Assembly: GCA_024699205.1 (NCBI GenBank)
Contig: JAILQA010000060.1
Location: 1-9,021 of the forward strand
Source: Treponema sp.
GTDB taxonomy: Bacteria; Spirochaetota; Spirochaetia; Treponematales; Treponemataceae
Reading direction: 5' to 3'
Length of the DNA: 9,021 nt
Shown here in pieces: positions 7,162 to 9,021 of the stretch. Under the pieces are notes generated by a model that worked only from the letters and a program-made list of their open reading frames with translations, had not been told where the DNA came from and ran no database searches. Numbering within the stretch: the stretch's first letter is position 1; each line of letters starts with the position of its first letter. Position numbers and translations under genes: made by a program.

Positions 7162-9021
7162 ATGAAAAAGTTATCTATTATAATGTCAATATTTTTGATG
7201 ATTTTTCTGAGTTCTTGTGATATGAACATAACCGAAATTGAACGACAGCATAATCTTGAATATATTACAGTTGATACTTCTGATAATGTAAAACTTACAT
7301 ATTTAATTGGAGAAAACCTTAAAACCACAGGTATAAAAGTCATCGGACATTACAGTGATGAAACTGAACAAGAAGAAGATATTCGGTTGGTTACATTTTC
7401 AGAATTGGATAATACCAAACCTTCAGATAGTTTTCCTATTACAGTAAATTATGAAGGGAAAGAAGCTTCTTATAATGTAGTTATATTGGAAGCTCAGGTT
7501 GAATCAATCTCACTCCAGCTTCCACAAAAACTTTTTTATCAAAAGAACGAACAACTGGATACAACAGGGCTTATTGTATATGGAAATTATACAAACGGAG
7601 AAACTTTAACACTTGAAGAAAGCCAGTATGTGGTCGATTCAGTTGATTTAAGTGAATATGGTCCTCACTGGGTTTATGTCCGTCTGACTTCGGATTTACA
7701 TATCTGTGAAGCGTATAAAATTGAGGTTCAAGATTATTCAATTACATCTATAGAAGTTACGACACCCCCAACAAGATTGATTTATATGGTTGGCGAAGAA
7801 CTTGATTTAACCGGTATGATTGTAATTGCTGAAACTGATAAAGGAGTAAAATCGACTCTAAATGAAGGACAATATACATTTTCACCAGCTAGTATCAAAA
7901 ATCTGGAAGCCGCAGACGAAATAAAAATAACGATAAGCGTAAATGAAGCAAAAGACGATTTCAGTATAAAAATTGTTCCAGGTTATGTTATTGGTGCTGT
8001 TGTTACAAAACAGAAAACAAAAGAACAAATACAGGATTCAGATATAATTTATTGTGAAGGGGAATGCTTTAAACTTGAAGAGTATGATTTTTATGAGCTG
8101 TTAAGCAATGAAACATTGGGAAATCCAATTGAATACAGTAATTTACAATGCGATATTAATAATAAAACCTTTGATAAAAATGGAATTCATACTGTTAAAA
8201 TTAAATATAATTTTGAAGATGTAGCAACCAGAGAACAAAAAGAATATATAATAGAAATGAAAGTATGTGTTGTCGATTCAAAACTTGAAAAAATAACAGC
8301 AAAATGGAATGACAATGGCGGTTATCCATTAGGACTCCTGCCAGATAATTCAAATCCTGAAAAATACGGAAAATGGATAATAACTGGTCACTTAAAAAAT
8401 GGTACCGATGTTGAAATTACACCAAATTCTTGTACGTATGATTTTTCACAAGGATTGCCTGAGGTAGAAAAAGATAAGGAAAACATTATAAATAATAATG
8501 GAGCTTATTTTGATGTAGAGGTAAAATATAAAGACATACGACTTGACGAAGTATTTAAATCGACATGTAAAGTAAAAGTTATTCCTCCTGTTCTTACGAA
8601 AATAGAAATTAAGAATTATCCTACAAAATTAGAATATTGTGTACTAGATCCTGTTAATTTAGATGGACTAAGCGTGACGGGATGGTATTCGGATGACACT
8701 AAAGAAGAACAGAAAAATACTTCTTATGATCCTCTCGTTATAGGAAAAAATGGAACTCAAAAAATAACGGTTTATTTCCCAAATGGACTTTTTATTGATA
8801 TTCCAATTAAAGTTGTAAACGACGAGATTGCGGGTATTTCTCTAACAAATAAAACAAAAGAGGTGAATGTCGTATTTCGAAAAGATAAAACTTATGGCGA
8901 AAAGGTATTTTATGATAATTTTGATGTCTGGCCTCTTTATAATTCCTCTAATAGTGTTCGAACTGTTGAACGAATAGAAAATTATGTTGCTTTTTCGATA
9001 GATTTTAAAAATAACCGAGTT
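7162..9021 (+). CDS. Large lipoprotein with Ig-like (Big_3-type) repeats, 3' end missing
   Basis: This frame has no stop before the right edge, so 620 residues are visible and the protein is longer. The start is ATG 7162, with GGAGG at 7150-7154 seven bases before it. An upstream in-frame ATG at 7138 has no ribosome site. A lipoprotein signal peptide is clear: KK at 2-3, a hydrophobic core, and lipobox LSSC with the lipidated cysteine at residue 19. Aspartate follows the cysteine. In E. coli that favours the inner membrane, but spirochaete sorting rules differ. The rest is rich in beta strands, with units of about 80 residues carrying the Big_3-like pattern Y-x2-GE-x-LD-x-TG at about residues 45, 124 and 206, and a weaker copy at 490. 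No enzyme motif was found. It follows the AAA+ gene by 28 bases with no terminator seen. It may be co-transcribed, but a link to the injection system is unproven. Confidence 0.85.
   Translation, partial: MKKLSIIMSIFLMIFLSSCDMNITEIERQHNLEYITVDTSDNVKLTYLIGENLKTTGIKVIGHYSDETEQEEDIRLVTFSELDNTKPSDSFPITVNYEGKEASYNVVILEAQVESISLQLPQKLFYQKNEQLDTTGLIVYGNYTNGETLTLEESQYVVDSVDLSEYGPHWVYVRLTSDLHICEAYKIEVQDYSITSIEVTTPPTRLIYMVGEELDLTGMIVIAETDKGVKSTLNEGQYTFSPASIKNLEAADEIKITISVNEAKDDFSIKIVPGYVIGAVVTKQKTKEQIQDSDIIYCEGECFKLEEYDFYELLSNETLGNPIEYSNLQCDINNKTFDKNGIHTVKIKYNFEDVATREQKEYIIEMKVCVVDSKLEKITAKWNDNGGYPLGLLPDNSNPEKYGKWIITGHLKNGTDVEITPNSCTYDFSQGLPEVEKDKENIINNNGAYFDVEVKYKDIRLDEVFKSTCKVKVIPPVLTKIEIKNYPTKLEYCVLDPVNLDGLSVTGWYSDDTKEEQKNTSYDPLVIGKNGTQKITVYFPNGLFIDIPIKVVNDEIAGISLTNKTKEVNVVFRKDKTYGEKVFYDNFDVWPLYNSSNSVRTVERIENYVAFSIDFKNNRV
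7258..8820 (+). repeat. Protein-level Ig-like repeat units inside the lipoprotein
   Basis: The translated lipoprotein repeats a beta-sandwich pattern about every 80 residues. The aligned cores are LTYLIGENLKTTG (from base 7294), LFYQKNEQLDTTG (from 7531), LIYMVGEELDLTG (from 7777) and the diverged LEYCVLDPVNLDG (from 8629). The stretch between the third and fourth copies probably holds further degenerate units. The repeats are diverged at the DNA level, so they are ancient and not recent duplications. Confidence 0.65.

Overview
The window is AT-rich (roughly one third G+C by eye) and is coding on the plus strand from edge to edge. The genes lie in one tight run with no gap over 40 bases between neighbours. 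The best guess for the host is a spirochaete of the Treponema type. This rests on AT-rich codon use, the style of the signal peptides, and a lipoprotein with Big_3-like Ig repeats. It is an inference from style, as no rRNA or other marker gene is present, and another AT-rich anaerobe is possible.

Layout: (1) 2-1126, the 3' part of a membrane protein with a signal-peptide remnant, an exported von Willebrand A-like domain, one transmembrane helix and a cytoplasmic zinc ribbon. (2) 1129-2880, a contractile sheath protein. (3) 2895-3335, an inner tube protein. (4) 3354-3974, a LysM-ended tube/baseplate adaptor (Afp7-like). (5) 4014-5063, a gpD/gp27-like hub protein (Afp8-like) that stops before any OB-fold or needle. 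(6) 5063-5605, a small radical SAM protein of the NrdG/activase type. (7) 5607-7133, an AAA+ ATPase that resembles Ycf46. (8) 7162-9021, the 5' part of a large lipoprotein with Ig-like repeats, running off the right edge.

Genes 2-5 are the core of a contractile injection system (CIS), in the order sheath, tube, LysM adaptor, hub that is known from Afp/PVC-type particles. The AAA+ gene could fill the place of the AAA+ ATPase (Afp15) found in those clusters, although its sequence looks Ycf46-like. The two least expected members are the degenerate VWA/zinc-ribbon membrane protein at the front and the radical SAM enzyme between hub and ATPase. Tight spacing and a one-base stop/start overlap suggest co-transcription from a promoter left of the window, and I saw no terminator or internal promoter. 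Not seen here: the gp25-like, gpJ-like and other baseplate proteins, PAAR tip, tape measure, tail fibre, sheath terminator, and any recognisable toxin cargo. They are either outside the window or absent.
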